From positions 1,178,001 to 1,242,000 of the forward strand of contig NZ_CP126241.1 in the NCBI RefSeq assembly GCF_030142075.1: a DNA stretch of 64,000 nucleotides. The letters are read 5' to 3'. The position numbers were made by a program, and so were the translations under genes. The notes under the pieces are model-generated. The model did no database searches. It worked only from the letters and a program-made list of their open reading frames with translations, and had not been told where the DNA came from. Source of the stretch: Arthrobacter sp. zg-Y20 (GTDB taxonomy: Bacteria > Actinomycetota > Actinomycetes > Actinomycetales > Micrococcaceae). Positions 17,681 to 26,000 of the stretch are shown piece by piece; the stretch's first letter is position 1, and every line of letters starts with the position of its first letter.

Positions 17681-18460
17681 TTAAGCGGGTCGATCAGTGC
17701 CGGCGGGAGAGCCCCGCCGGATCCTTCGGACCGCCACCAGAAACGCGCGCAGCAGCATCAGTCGCGCTGCCAGGATCCGCCGCAGCGACCGCCATTGCTT
17801 GGGCGAGGTGTTGGCCTCATGCAGACGGCGCCGCAGCGTGTCCTCTTCGACGTGGTGCATGGTGCCGGCGAGGTTGGCCACCATCGCTATCCACTGGTCG
17901 TGCGTTTCGGTGAGGAACCCCGGAAACGGCAGGATCAGGGACAGGACACTGCTCCGCATGGCCATGGAACAACCGTAGTAGGGGCGGTATCCCACCCACA
18001 GCGCGAACAGGTTTGCCCACCGCCGTCCGCTGTCCGCGGACCGCAGGCGGATGGATTCTATGGCCCGCGGCTGCTGGCCGAAGAAACTGAAATTGCTCGC
18101 GACAACCTCCGCATCCTGCAGGGCATCGACCATTCGCTGGACCCGGCCAGGGATCCAGACGTCGTCCTGGTCCGACAGGAACACATACTCACCCCGGCTG
18201 TGGGCCAGTGCCGCCTCGAAGGTTCTCACGTACCCCCGGTTGACGGAAGAGGGGATGAGCCGGATGCGGGAGTCGCCGACGCCGGACACCACGTCCCGGG
18301 TTTTGTCGGTGGACGCATCGTCCACCACTACCAGCTCATCGCCGGGGCCCAGTTCGGACAGGATCGAGTCGATCTGTTCCCGAATGTGTTCGGCGCCGTT
18401 GTAGGCCGCCATGCAGACGCTTACGCGGGTTGCTTCGGCCTGGTTCGAGTCCGGGTCCAC
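17681..18460 (-). CDS. Family 2 glycosyltransferase
   Basis: The 259-residue protein is a GT-A fold transferase. It has VSVCMAAYNGAEHI at the N-terminus, the nucleotide site ELVVVDDAST, the metal/sugar motif FLSDQDDVW (DQD in place of DXD) and a catalytic-base region TETHDQWIAM. No extra domain is present; one or two basic, hydrophobic stretches near the C-terminus might associate with the membrane. It resembles rhamnosyl- or polysaccharide-type transferases that modify surface polymers. It is transcribed against the WXG cassettes and is trapped between the two direct repeats. The acceptor is unknown. Confidence 0.88.
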   Translation of the reverse strand: MDPDSNQAEATRVSVCMAAYNGAEHIREQIDSILSELGPGDELVVVDDASTDKTRDVVSGVGDSRIRLIPSSVNRGYVRTFEAALAHSRGEYVFLSDQDDVWIPGRVQRMVDALQDAEVVASNFSFFGQQPRAIESIRLRSADSGRRWANLFALWVGYRPYYGCSMAMRSSVLSLILPFPGFLTETHDQWIAMVANLAGTMHHVEEDTLRRRLHEANTSPKQWRSLRRILAARLMLLRAFLVAVRRIRRGSPAGTDRPA

Positions 18461-18543
18461 CTTTTCCCCTGTCTGGATAAGGAAGCTAACCCGGTCAATT
18501 GAACCTGAACGGGATGGTTTGCGCTATGTGGGATGGGCGGGGG

Positions 18544-18599
18544 ATGGGTAGTTCTGCCCATGTGTTTTCCTTGACCGGTTTTGTTTTGGTGGGTTTGAT
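18544..18599 (+). promoter_or_regulatory. Promoter with upstream inverted repeat, WXG cassette B
   Basis: This is the same element as in cassette A: inverted repeat ATGGGTA-GTTC-TGCCCAT at 18544-18561, -35 TTGACC at 18571-18576 and -10 TTTGAT at 18594-18599. It probably starts the transcript that covers both WXG genes, the DUF6507-like gene and the effector. Confidence 0.6.
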
Positions 18600-18711
18600 A
18601 GGGGTTACCGGCAAGCGGAAAGGGATTTACCTGTTGGGGTGAATTCGTCCGGCTGACGGGGGAACAGTTTTCGGACGAGGGCGCCGCGGGGTGCCAATAG
18701 GGAGTTTTTTC

Positions 18712-19047
18712 ATGAAATTCGATATGGGTTCTTCTACGCTGGGTACGCTGACGCAGCAGACCGGTTCCTCGAATGAGGATTTGGGGCAGCTGGTGCGGAA
18801 CCTGATGGAGGCTGCTGCTCCGCTGGAGGGCAAGTTCAACGGTGCCGGCCGGGTGAAGTTTGATGAGTTCAAGGCCCGCACTGATGAGGTGGCCAATGAG
18901 CTGAACAGTTCCCTGTCGGCGATCCTGACGGGCCAGTCGGAGATGGACCGGTCGTTCCAGACCGGTGACCAGGAGGCTGCGGATAACGCGGCGCAGCAGC
19001 AGGGCTCGGCGGCGTTCGACGCCGCACGGTTCGGTTCCTCGCGCTAG
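18712..19047 (+). CDS. WXG100-like secretion substrate, copy 1B
   Basis: The gene encodes the same 111 residues as 16909-17244, with an FNG turn at residues 42-44. The leader lacks one G compared with copy A, shifting the AGGGAG ribosome site one base closer to the ATG, which could slightly change translation. It is the first gene of the effector operon. Two identical copies suggest a demand for dosage or a recent duplication. Confidence 0.85.
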   Translation: MKFDMGSSTLGTLTQQTGSSNEDLGQLVRNLMEAAAPLEGKFNGAGRVKFDEFKARTDEVANELNSSLSAILTGQSEMDRSFQTGDQEAADNAAQQQGSAAFDAARFGSSR

Positions 19048-19127
19048 CGCGGGTTGAGCTTCTTCTTTTCTTCCTTTTCTTTTTCGGTTGTTTGTTCCGG
19101 CTGGTGCCGGTGTTGAAAGGATTTGTT

Positions 19128-19433
19128 ATGTCCCAGGATCGTTTGAGCTATGACACTGATACGTCTTCTGCCGTGCAGGGGGATATCCAGTCGATTGTTG
19201 CCCGGTTGGAGTCGTTGATCGGTGAGCGTGAGAAGGCCGTGAACGCGGCGATGTCGGATTTCCAGGCTGATGGTGTGTCGGAGGAGTACCAGGCGGTGGA
19301 GAACCGTTTCCGGAATGCGGCTAATGAGACGCGGAACATTATTGCCCTGGTGAAGCAGACGCTATCGCAGAATGATGAGACGGCTGCCGGCGCGGGTGCG
19401 CGGGCGAAGTCCGCCGTCGCCAATATCGGCTAG
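19128..19433 (+). CDS. WXG100-like (pore-forming ESAT-6-type) protein, copy 2B
   Basis: The product is identical to that of 17325-17630 (101 residues) with one silent base change. It starts at ATG 19128 after GAAAGGA. The stop is 8 bp before the next start, so it is directly linked to the DUF6507-like gene and the effector. It probably pairs with the 18712-19047 product for export. Confidence 0.85.
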   Translation: MSQDRLSYDTDTSSAVQGDIQSIVARLESLIGEREKAVNAAMSDFQADGVSEEYQAVENRFRNAANETRNIIALVKQTLSQNDETAAGAGARAKSAVANIG

Positions 19434-19441
19434 GACGCGCG

Positions 19442-19831
19442 GTGACGTACTCCATTCGCCCGGCCGAGGTGCGTGCCGTCCTGACGGAAGTGGCTGACCA
19501 GGCCGCCCAGTATGAGGCACACATCGGAGCCTTCGAGGGTAATTTCCAGGCCCTGATCACGGCGTCGAAAAACGCTCCGGCACTGTCCGCGGCACTGCTC
19601 GGATTCACTGAGCGCGTCCTGATGCCGCAGCTGAGCACCATCACCGGACGGACCCAAGATGCCACGACGGCCGTCGGCAACGCCGTGGCCATTGTCGAAA
19701 CCGCTGATATCCAGATGGCCGATGACGCCAGGACGGCCCAGATCCAGGCCGCCCAGAGCACTGCGGGAGGATCCTACGCTCCTGCTGTCTATGGCCGGCA
19801 AGCACGCGGCGCCGTCGTCGCGCAGGCCTGA
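19442..19831 (+). CDS. WXG-like small helical protein (DUF6507-like)
   Basis: The 129-residue, mostly helical protein starts at GTG 19442. It has a MTYSIRPAEVRAVL N-terminus, a long helix around residues 10-60 and a second from 65 to 105. No WXG signature is present, but size, helicity and position between WXG100 genes and a large effector fit the small partner proteins that guide LXG-type effectors to the secretion motor. I recall it as DUF6507-like, with moderate certainty. The C-terminus is short and Ala-rich. Confidence 0.75.
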   Translation: MTYSIRPAEVRAVLTEVADQAAQYEAHIGAFEGNFQALITASKNAPALSAALLGFTERVLMPQLSTITGRTQDATTAVGNAVAIVETADIQMADDARTAQIQAAQSTAGGSYAPAVYGRQARGAVVAQA

Positions 19832-19875
19832 CCCGCCCCTAACCTCACACCCTCGACGGGAAAGCGAACCACGCC

Positions 19876-22800
19876 ATGGCTATCTTCAACGTGTCGGAAC
19901 TAGAGGCGATGATGCCGGAACCGGAGGAAGTCCGGGCAGCAGCCAAAGCCCTGCTCGACGGCGCTACTGCCATCGATACCATCACCGAAGCGGCAGCCCA
20001 CTCGTGGGGGAAGCTTCAATCGCCAGAGGTGTACGCCATCGACGGCTCCGAGGTGGTGTTCTCCGCGTACCGGCCCATCAAGACAGCATCCGAAGACCTC
20101 GCAGGCGACTTTGGGACGTTGGACGGAGCGGCCAACACTTACGCCGACGAGGTAGTGGCGCTGAAGGCACGGCTTGCCGCCGCCAAGGCCGATGCTGCGG
20201 CGTTCAACCGGAAAACCGCCGGCGATGACGACTGGAACAAGGACCAGGACCTGTATGACGAGCAGTTGGCGATCACGGGGGAACTCAACTCCATTGCAGC
20301 GGACCTCTCCACTGCCGAGCGGAACTTTGCCAATGCCCTGACGGCCATTTACGGCGGCGACAAGTACGTCGAGACGTCCGAGGAAGGCCCCGGTGCCGGC
20401 GAAGTTGAGTACGGGTTCTCCCGGGACTCGCTGAACACGGCGTCCATGGAGGGCAACGTCCCCTGGGCCCACCCCCGGGAGTATGACAAGCCCTGGTACC
20501 AGGACGTGGGCGACGCCATCGGCTCCTTCGCCAAAGGCGTGTGGAGCGGTGTCACCGGCACCATCACCGGGCTGGGCAACATGGTGGGGCTGGGGGGCCC
20601 GGAGGCCTTCGCGCAGACCTGGAAGGGGCTGGGCAAGCTCGCCATGGATGTGGCGATTGTGGCCGTGCCTGGGGTGAGCATGGCCCTGGTGGCTACCGGC
20701 AACGGGCAGAAGGTCAAGGACGCGGCCGACGAGCTGCTCGCCGTCGGCAAGGCCGCCATCCACTGGGACGAATGGAAAACCGACCCCGCCTACGCAGCGG
20801 GTGCATCCGCTTTTGACCTGGCAAGCATTCTCATGACGGCCGGTGCCGGAGCTTCCGCTAAGGTGGGCTCCGTTGCGTCGAAGGTTTCAGATGTCGCCGG
20901 CACTGCCAGCAAAGTCGGCAAGGCCGTGGACGTCACCGGCCTGGGCAAGGCCGCCGACGTCACCATCAAGGTCACCGACTTCGCCGAGAAGCTGAAGATC
21001 GATACGTCCCGGATCGCAGCCCAAGCGGGCCGCAACCTGTTTGACGGTGGAAAGACCACCCTGCCTCGGATTGGCCAGGCGCTGCCGGACGCGGACCCGT
21101 CTACCCCGCCACTTCGGAACCTTGCGGCAATCGGTGAGGGCAACGGAGGCGGCAACACCCGCACGGCCGTGCCTGAGGCCTCCGGCCGGAGCGCCGGACG
21201 GACGGGGTTGGCCGACGGGAACGGCAGCGGGGCCGCTCCGCGTCCGGCTCACGCGGCTGCAGCACCCGAGCCTGACGTGGCGCCCCGGAATCCTGCACCC
21301 GGCGCTCATCCTGCTCATGACACCTCGGCGCCGGACGCCGGTTCTCCTGCCGCGCCGGAAGCTTCGGCTCCGCAGGCTGCCGCCCCGGCGGCCGACGGCC
21401 CGGGGCATGGTCCCGACGATTCGGCTGCTCGGCGGTCCGGTGCCGCTACGGCCCCTGACCGGGATGGTTCCGGACCGAATGCGGCTCCGGCCGATCCGCC
21501 GCAGAAGCCGGAGGGTGACGGTTCCGGGCCTGCGATAACACAGGCGGACCCTCCCGGGAAGCCGGACCCTGACAAGACTCCGGTACACAGCGATGCCAGC
21601 GATGCTGCCGATGCTGACGTCAAGGAACGCGTTCCGGCTTATGCCGGTGCCGATTCGGCGGCTGCGGAAGCAGACCGGATTCCCGTGCGCTCCAGTGCGG
21701 ACACAGGCTCATCGACAGGAGACCTTGGCGTCGATGCTGCGAAGCCTGAGCACCCACAGGCACCGGCAGCGGGTACGGCGCACGGAGGGAACATTCCGGA
21801 AGCAGCCGCCCGTGTGGACGGATCCGGTTCCGGGACCCCTAACGGAAACACTGCGGTTGGCGGCGCTACCGGCCACGGGAGCAGCACGGACCTGACACAG
21901 GGGAACCGTGACGCGACGCAGGCCCATACGCTACCGGAGGCTGCAGGGAACCGGGCTCCGGATACGTCGGCACCGTCGGGCCGTGTTGATCTGGACGGCT
22001 CATCGTCCCACACCGCACCCGGTGAAGAGATACGGTCGGGCACACCGGTGGCAGACCCAGACGTTCCTGCTGGCCGCGGCCCGTTCGACGGCGACGGCGG
22101 CCGTGACAGCGGCCCATCCAGCGCTGATCACACTCAGCCGACCGTGTTGCACGACGCCCAGGGGCGTCCGGAGACGGTCGAGTACACCGTGGGAGACAGG
22201 CGGATAACACATACTGTCTCCACGCGGAACGACCAGATCGCCCAGCTTCGCCGTAGTTTGGACCCGAAAACCTGGACCGACGCCGACGGATTGCTGCGAG
22301 CCCACCTCTCGCCGGAGGACTTCCACCGTCTGGACAACCTCCGCAATCCGGACGGCACCCTGCCGCCCAAGGTGGCCGAAGCACAGGTGGCCGAACTCGT
22401 GGAGAAAGTTTTCGGCATCGAGGGACGCGGAGATGTTCCCAGCGGGCTCAGTCCCTTGGAGACCGCCCTGCGCGGCATCCCAAATCGCTACTACTATGAC
22501 CTGACCGATGCGCAGGCCGCCCTGGTGCACGACGTCCGGCATATGCTCGGTTCCGGTGATTCGCGGCAGCCTTTCCAGAAAATCCTCAGTGCTGACGAGG
22601 CGCTCAAGGTCAGGGAAAAAACTGACCGCTTTCCGGGCAGTGTCGGTGGGTTCATCACACAGGCCTCGGACACCGTGGATCTTCGGACCGTGGACGAGAT
22701 CATCCTCGGTCTCCGTCTTGATTACAGCGACGGCCACGGCGGCATCGCTTTCAACGCCGGTGAAGTGGATGAAATCTACGCCATCCGTTTCAACCTCGCT

Positions 22801-23199
22801 GGGAACCAAGCAAATAATGTTGTGATCCCGGACGCCTCGAACCACGCCCGGGTGGATGAGATCAGGCGGGACAGGATTGGCGAGGCGGACCGACGCCCTG
22901 CGGTAGGTCCTTTGACTGAGCGGGACACAGACCTGCTGCGGCAGGACGAACTCGACTTCCGGGCACATATGAACAATGGAGAAGGGATTGAGATCCTTGG
23001 GGATTCCGCTGTCTGGCCGAACACCGGGCATGGGCTAACCAGCAGTCGGGTGGAGCACCTTCCCGTCGTCCCGGAACTTAAGATTGAGGGTGGCGTTGCG
23101 CTGAAAGATGGAAGCGAAATGTGGCGCATCGACCGAAACGGCAGGGAAGTTCTGGTGGGCATCTACAGTAAGAAGCTCAAGCAGTGGATTAGCCTCTAA
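19876..23199 (+). CDS. Large type VII secreted effector with C-terminal toxin-like domain
   Basis: The protein has 1107 residues and a modular polymorphic-toxin layout. Residues 1-160 are helical and resemble a WXG/LXG-type targeting domain. Residues 205-390 hold glycine-rich, partly hydrophobic segments (SFAKGVWSGVTGTITGLGN, MDVAIVAVPGVSMALV). Residues 420-760 are a long Pro/Ala/Asp/Gly-rich low-complexity spacer. Residues 765-1107 are a compact C-terminal region. From F900 onward (FQKILSADEA, GGFITQASDTVDLRT, SEMWRIDRNGREVLVGIY) it is similar to the first halves of the proteins at 23720 and 26001. No catalytic family is certain; the Arg, TGHG and SEMW motifs could hint at an ADP-ribosyltransferase-like fold, at low confidence. 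The next gene starts 3 bp downstream and is the likely immunity partner. Confidence 0.85.
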   Translation: MAIFNVSELEAMMPEPEEVRAAAKALLDGATAIDTITEAAAHSWGKLQSPEVYAIDGSEVVFSAYRPIKTASEDLAGDFGTLDGAANTYADEVVALKARLAAAKADAAAFNRKTAGDDDWNKDQDLYDEQLAITGELNSIAADLSTAERNFANALTAIYGGDKYVETSEEGPGAGEVEYGFSRDSLNTASMEGNVPWAHPREYDKPWYQDVGDAIGSFAKGVWSGVTGTITGLGNMVGLGGPEAFAQTWKGLGKLAMDVAIVAVPGVSMALVATGNGQKVKDAADELLAVGKAAIHWDEWKTDPAYAAGASAFDLASILMTAGAGASAKVGSVASKVSDVAGTASKVGKAVDVTGLGKAADVTIKVTDFAEKLKIDTSRIAAQAGRNLFDGGKTTLPRIGQALPDADPSTPPLRNLAAIGEGNGGGNTRTAVPEASGRSAGRTGLADGNGSGAAPRPAHAAAAPEPDVAPRNPAPGAHPAHDTSAPDAGSPAAPEASAPQAAAPAADGPGHGPDDSAARRSGAATAPDRDGSGPNAAPADPPQKPEGDGSGPAITQADPPGKPDPDKTPVHSDASDAADADVKERVPAYAGADSAAAEADRIPVRSSADTGSSTGDLGVDAAKPEHPQAPAAGTAHGGNIPEAAARVDGSGSGTPNGNTAVGGATGHGSSTDLTQGNRDATQAHTLPEAAGNRAPDTSAPSGRVDLDGSSSHTAPGEEIRSGTPVADPDVPAGRGPFDGDGGRDSGPSSADHTQPTVLHDAQGRPETVEYTVGDRRITHTVSTRNDQIAQLRRSLDPKTWTDADGLLRAHLSPEDFHRLDNLRNPDGTLPPKVAEAQVAELVEKVFGIEGRGDVPSGLSPLETALRGIPNRYYYDLTDAQAALVHDVRHMLGSGDSRQPFQKILSADEALKVREKTDRFPGSVGGFITQASDTVDLRTVDEIILGLRLDYSDGHGGIAFNAGEVDEIYAIRFNLAGNQANNVVIPDASNHARVDEIRRDRIGEADRRPAVGPLTERDTDLLRQDELDFRAHMNNGEGIEILGDSAVWPNTGHGLTSSRVEHLPVVPELKIEGGVALKDGSEMWRIDRNGREVLVGIYSKKLKQWISL

Positions 23200-23202
23200 A
23201 CC

Positions 23203-23688
23203 ATGTGGAGTTCGAGTGGCAAGAAATTAACCGGTTCGTACGGTACGTGGAAAGAGCATGAGGTTGAAATCGACTCGACGACGCTGGACGACAGGGTGTT
23301 TCTGCTCATAAAGCATGGTGGAGATGCCCCTGGTCCGGGCTGGTTGTCGGTGGAGGACAGGGGTCGGTTCCCTACTCCGGGCGTTGTCATACATTCACTT
23401 GAGGTTCCCGCGGAAGATGTAACAGGTATTCATTGCGTCCGTGCGATGGGGAACCTGGGTCTCGGGCGTGAGGTGAAGCTTCTCGCCGAGGACCCTGAGG
23501 GGAATTATGCTGCCATCTCCGGTGAGTCACTGCCGCCGGAGGAGCGACGCCGGCTGGTGAGCGCTTATGGGTTCACTACTTTCTATGATGAACCGGTTGA
23601 GCGATCCAGTGTGTTTGGTTGGCTTCCGGCAGAGAAGGTCCACAACATTAGATCCGAAGTCTCATGGCGGAAAGATGATGATTCATGA
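23203..23688 (+). CDS. Probable immunity protein of the effector (family A, copy 1)
   Basis: The gene starts 3 bp after the effector stop, the usual place of a cognate immunity gene. The 161-residue, acidic, soluble product is mainly beta-strand in character. It contains APGPGWLSVEDRG, HSLEVPAEDVTG and GREVKLLAEDPEG, a pattern shared with the product of 25433-25951 and with the second halves of the proteins at 23720 and 26001. No catalytic motif is seen. The immunity role is inferred from position and size. A lower GC content than the flanking housekeeping genes suggests horizontal acquisition. Confidence 0.65.
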   Translation: MWSSSGKKLTGSYGTWKEHEVEIDSTTLDDRVFLLIKHGGDAPGPGWLSVEDRGRFPTPGVVIHSLEVPAEDVTGIHCVRAMGNLGLGREVKLLAEDPEGNYAAISGESLPPEERRRLVSAYGFTTFYDEPVERSSVFGWLPAEKVHNIRSEVSWRKDDDS

Positions 23689-23719
23689 CGAATCTGAATA
23701 TTTGCGGGGGAGCATTTGC

Positions 23720-24613
23720 ATGACTGTTTTTCAGAAGGCATTGAGTCCTGAACAGGTTCAATTCCTGATTGGCCAGAACCAGGACACGGTTTCGGGTTTC
23801 ATTGTGAACGCGGCGGATGCCGTGGGAGCACGCACTCCCGAGGACCTTTTCGCGGTTCACGGATTGGGGTTTCCGGGCTCCCGCTGGGATCCCACGGCGG
23901 GGTTTGTGCATGTGCTGCGCTTCCATGATCCGCTGCCCTTGTACGTGCATAAGGCGATGGCCCCGGAGTTCGTAGACCGTCCCCCGTTCACTGGGACCGG
24001 GTTCGCGCCCTGGTCCGGCGGCGTCGTACCCCTGTATTTCCTGGACGAGTCGGCGATCCCGGCCGGAGCAGAGCTGTGGCGGGTTTCAGCCGGCGGCCGT
24101 GAGGACCTGGTGGCCGTGTATATGCATGCCGCTTACGGGTGGGCGCTGGTACAGACTCCTCCGGCAGGGACACCGCAGCCGGGCAGGAGCATTCCCTCTC
24201 ACATCATGGGGTGGAACGCTGTGTGGTGCGGACACCGATTCCGTGCAGACCTGGTGGGCGATAAGGCAATGCTCGCTGCCCCCACGCAGCCGCCGGCCGA
24301 GTTCGGTCCGTTCGAGCAGATGCCGCGGGGATGTTGGTCTTTGGAAGTGCCAGCCGCGGAGGTGGAGGATTCCTTCGAGCTGCTGGCCACCTGCACCTGG
24401 CGGGGCGAGCCGTTCCGGATCACCGACGTTGCCAGGGGCCAGGACGGGCAGGTCTTCCGGGTGTTCTACACCGGGCATAACGCCGACCGTGCGGAGGCGC
24501 TGGGACTGAATAAGGCCGACGCCGGTGTTTATTGGGAGGTGGTTCCGGCCGAGGAAACCTCGGATAACCGTGTGGTGGAAAACCATATGCCGAGTAATCT
24601 TTTCGGGGTTTAG
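23720..24613 (+). CDS. Chimeric protein: toxin-tip-like half plus immunity-like half (family B, copy 1)
   Basis: I chose ATG 23720 (MTVFQKALSPEQ) because GGGGGAG precedes it and the paralogue begins at the same point. In the 297-residue product, residues 4-145 match the effector C-terminus: FQKALS with FQKILS, GFIVNAADAVGARTPEDL with GFITQASDTVDLRTVDEI, and GAELWRVSAGGREDLVAVY with GSEMWRIDRNGREVLVGIY. Residues 150-297 match the family-A immunity-like proteins (WSLEVPAAEVEDSF, CTWRGEPFRITDV). There is no secretion domain or signal peptide. It may be an orphan toxin tip fused to its own inhibitor, or a decoy/immunity protein. Confidence 0.7.
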   Translation: MTVFQKALSPEQVQFLIGQNQDTVSGFIVNAADAVGARTPEDLFAVHGLGFPGSRWDPTAGFVHVLRFHDPLPLYVHKAMAPEFVDRPPFTGTGFAPWSGGVVPLYFLDESAIPAGAELWRVSAGGREDLVAVYMHAAYGWALVQTPPAGTPQPGRSIPSHIMGWNAVWCGHRFRADLVGDKAMLAAPTQPPAEFGPFEQMPRGCWSLEVPAAEVEDSFELLATCTWRGEPFRITDVARGQDGQVFRVFYTGHNADRAEALGLNKADAGVYWEVVPAEETSDNRVVENHMPSNLFGV

Positions 24614-24685
24614 TTGCGGCGGTGAGGCACTGCGCTCTACGCGGCTCCCGGGCGCTTCAGCCACGAGGACAGGACAGGGCATCGC

Positions 24686-24766
24686 GTGGCTGAAAATCGA
24701 ATGGATCCGGAGCACATTCCCGCGTGGTTGGCGCCGAAGCTCGGGCTTGGCAGCGCTTCCAACTAG
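24686..24766 (+). pseudogene. Collapsed remnant of a yezG-like immunity gene
   Basis: An in-frame 26-codon stub starts with GTGGCTGAA, the same first three codons as the intact gene at 24839, and jumps after four more codons to DPEHIPAWLAPKL...SASN-stop, the last 20 codons of that gene. About 125 internal codons are missing without a frameshift. The stub is the product of an internal deletion in a second gene copy. It is unlikely to be functional. Confidence 0.8.
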
Positions 24767-24829
24767 TTCCACCGGGTGGGAGCTTCGGCTCCCACCCGTG
24801 CAGCAGCTGTAACCATTCGATGATGAGGG
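24704..24829 (+). repeat. 126-bp direct repeat, copy 1 (yezG 3' end plus intergenic)
   Basis: The sequence aligns without gaps to 25229-25354 at an offset of 525 bp, with scattered substitutions. It covers the last 20 codons of the yezG-like gene, the hairpin behind it and the leader with TGATGAGGG. It shows that yezG and its flank were once tandemly duplicated. Confidence 0.85.
24773..24798 (+). terminator. Hairpin with TTCG loop after the yezG remnant
   Basis: A perfect 11-bp stem (CGGGTGGGAGC) is closed by a TTCG tetraloop. The matching copy at 25298-25320, behind the intact yezG, has lost most pairs in its right arm. No T-run follows, so factor-independent termination is uncertain. Confidence 0.6.
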
Positions 24830-24838
24830 GGTAGGCCG

Positions 24839-25291
24839 GTGGCTGAACAATTAGCAGGTCTGAATCTGGTTTTGCGACGGACCGAGTTGGAGACCGCATT
24901 GGCTCGCGAGGTAGACGGTAGTGTGCGGTCGGGCTGGCGGTCGCTCAGGTTAGAGGGACGTGAAGCCGGTACGGTGACTGAATTGCAGCTCTACGTCGAC
25001 CGGAACGGCGTGGTGAAGAGGGAAAAAACCTCTGGTAAGGCCTTCAGCCTCATAGAGGAGTTACGCAAGCTGATGTACCGGCCGGGGTACGGCACATGGT
25101 TTTCCTTGGAGACGCACATTGATAATCAGGGCCATGTGGAAACGCGCTACAACTTTGACGAGGAAGCGGACTGGAGTTTCCCGCTTGCCGACCAGTCCTA
25201 TAAACAGGACCAAGATAGGTATCCGCGGGATCCGGAGCACATTCCGACGTGGCTGGCGCCGAAGCTTGGGCTTGGCAGCGCTTCCAACTAG
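24839..25291 (+). CDS. YezG-like (DUF600 family) immunity protein
   Basis: The 150-residue protein starts at GTG 24839, after GAGGGGGTAGG. The C-terminal half has the YezG/DUF600 pattern: an acidic NFDEEADWSFP, a SYKQDQDRYPRDP segment and PTWL near the end. In Bacillus, YezG neutralises the nuclease toxin YeeF, an LXG type VII effector. No YeeF-like toxin is encoded here, so this is an orphan immunity gene guarding against toxins from other cells, or the remainder of a lost cassette. The N-terminal 50 residues are charged and helical. Confidence 0.75.
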   Translation: MAEQLAGLNLVLRRTELETALAREVDGSVRSGWRSLRLEGREAGTVTELQLYVDRNGVVKREKTSGKAFSLIEELRKLMYRPGYGTWFSLETHIDNQGHVETRYNFDEEADWSFPLADQSYKQDQDRYPRDPEHIPTWLAPKLGLGSASN

Positions 25292-25354
25292 TCCCAACGG
25301 GTGGGAGCTTCGGTTTCTGCCCTTGTAGTAGCTGTAATCGTTCGATGATGAGGG
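25229..25354 (+). repeat. 126-bp direct repeat, copy 2 (end of intact yezG and flank)
   Basis: This is the partner of 24704-24829. The part after the stop now forms the leader of the next gene (25433), which shows that this leader is a leftover yezG upstream region. The hairpin at 25298-25320 is degenerate in this copy. Confidence 0.85.
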
Positions 25355-25432
25355 ATTGGCCGGGCAAACGGGTTCTGGCAGCCATTTTCGAGGAAAGCAC
25401 AGGGACCGGCATGTGGAGAAGGGTGCAAACGG

Positions 25433-25951
25433 TTGACTAAGGAAACTCCGCGGCCCGAGGAGGCAGGCAGCCGCCGAGCTTCCCATCCCGGGTCCCGGTT
25501 CCTGCTGGAAACGCTGCCGAACGGGATGCTGCGGCCTGGTAAATACGCGGTGTGGAGGGGCCAGTGGTATCGTGCCGCGCGCCTGCGTAAGGGGTTTATC
25601 ACTCTGTTCACTGAAGCATCCGAGGCTCCAGGACCGGAATGGTCTCCCTCCTCGGCGCGCGACCCGCGCGGCGGGCACACCTCGTGGACCTTGGAAGTCG
25701 CCGAGGATGAGGCAGACCGCTTTGTGTGGCTCGCCGTGATCGCCACCTGGCACGGAAACAAGATTGGCATCGCCACGTATACCGACGGCGTCGTCCACGC
25801 CAGGGTGGAACCGCATCCAGCGCAGGAAGCGAAGATTGACCGGGGGGAATTCCCGGAGATTGTCAAGGCTGACCGGATTGAGTATCACGGGACTTTCCGC
25901 TGGGAGGATCTGGAAGATGTCCAGATGGTTGAAAAGGACTTGAAGAAGTAG
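25433..25951 (+). CDS. Immunity-like protein (family A, copy 2)
   Basis: A TTG start with GGAGAAGGG upstream gives 172 residues; no better in-frame start precedes the conserved part. It shares its order of motifs with the protein at 23203: GKYAVWRGQWYR, then EAPGPEW, then TSWTLEVAEDEADRF, then ATWHGNKIGIATYTDG. It ends with the charged FRWEDLEDVQM. It is probably a paralogous immunity protein, now placed between yezG and the second chimeric gene. No enzyme motif or membrane segment is present. Confidence 0.6.
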   Translation: MTKETPRPEEAGSRRASHPGSRFLLETLPNGMLRPGKYAVWRGQWYRAARLRKGFITLFTEASEAPGPEWSPSSARDPRGGHTSWTLEVAEDEADRFVWLAVIATWHGNKIGIATYTDGVVHARVEPHPAQEAKIDRGEFPEIVKADRIEYHGTFRWEDLEDVQMVEKDLKK

Positions 25952-26000
25952 GTTTCGTCGGCACTTATCGCGGCCCGAGGGCAGCAGGAAGCAGAGTCTC

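Larger units (their letters stand above)
18530..19438 (+). repeat. 0.9-kb direct repeat, copy B (WXG100-like pair cassette)
   Basis: This is a near-perfect duplicate of 16726-17635, one G shorter, with three silent changes. Its right edge ends a few bases before the next gene (GTG 19442) instead of a terminator, so it drives an operon with the small WXG-like protein and the effector. Confidence 0.97.

Noticed and set aside
18436..18456. tRNA-like GGTTCGAGTCC sequence
   Set aside because: It lies inside the glycosyltransferase gene and no cloverleaf can be built around it.
16726..19438. Insertion sequence or composite transposon
   Set aside because: No transposase, terminal inverted repeats or target-site duplication were seen; the repeats are gene cassettes.
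19876..23199. TNT (NAD glycohydrolase) toxin domain in the effector
   Set aside because: The C-terminus lacks the RYG, GxPFxxRALPP and QYxxP-type motifs of TNT.
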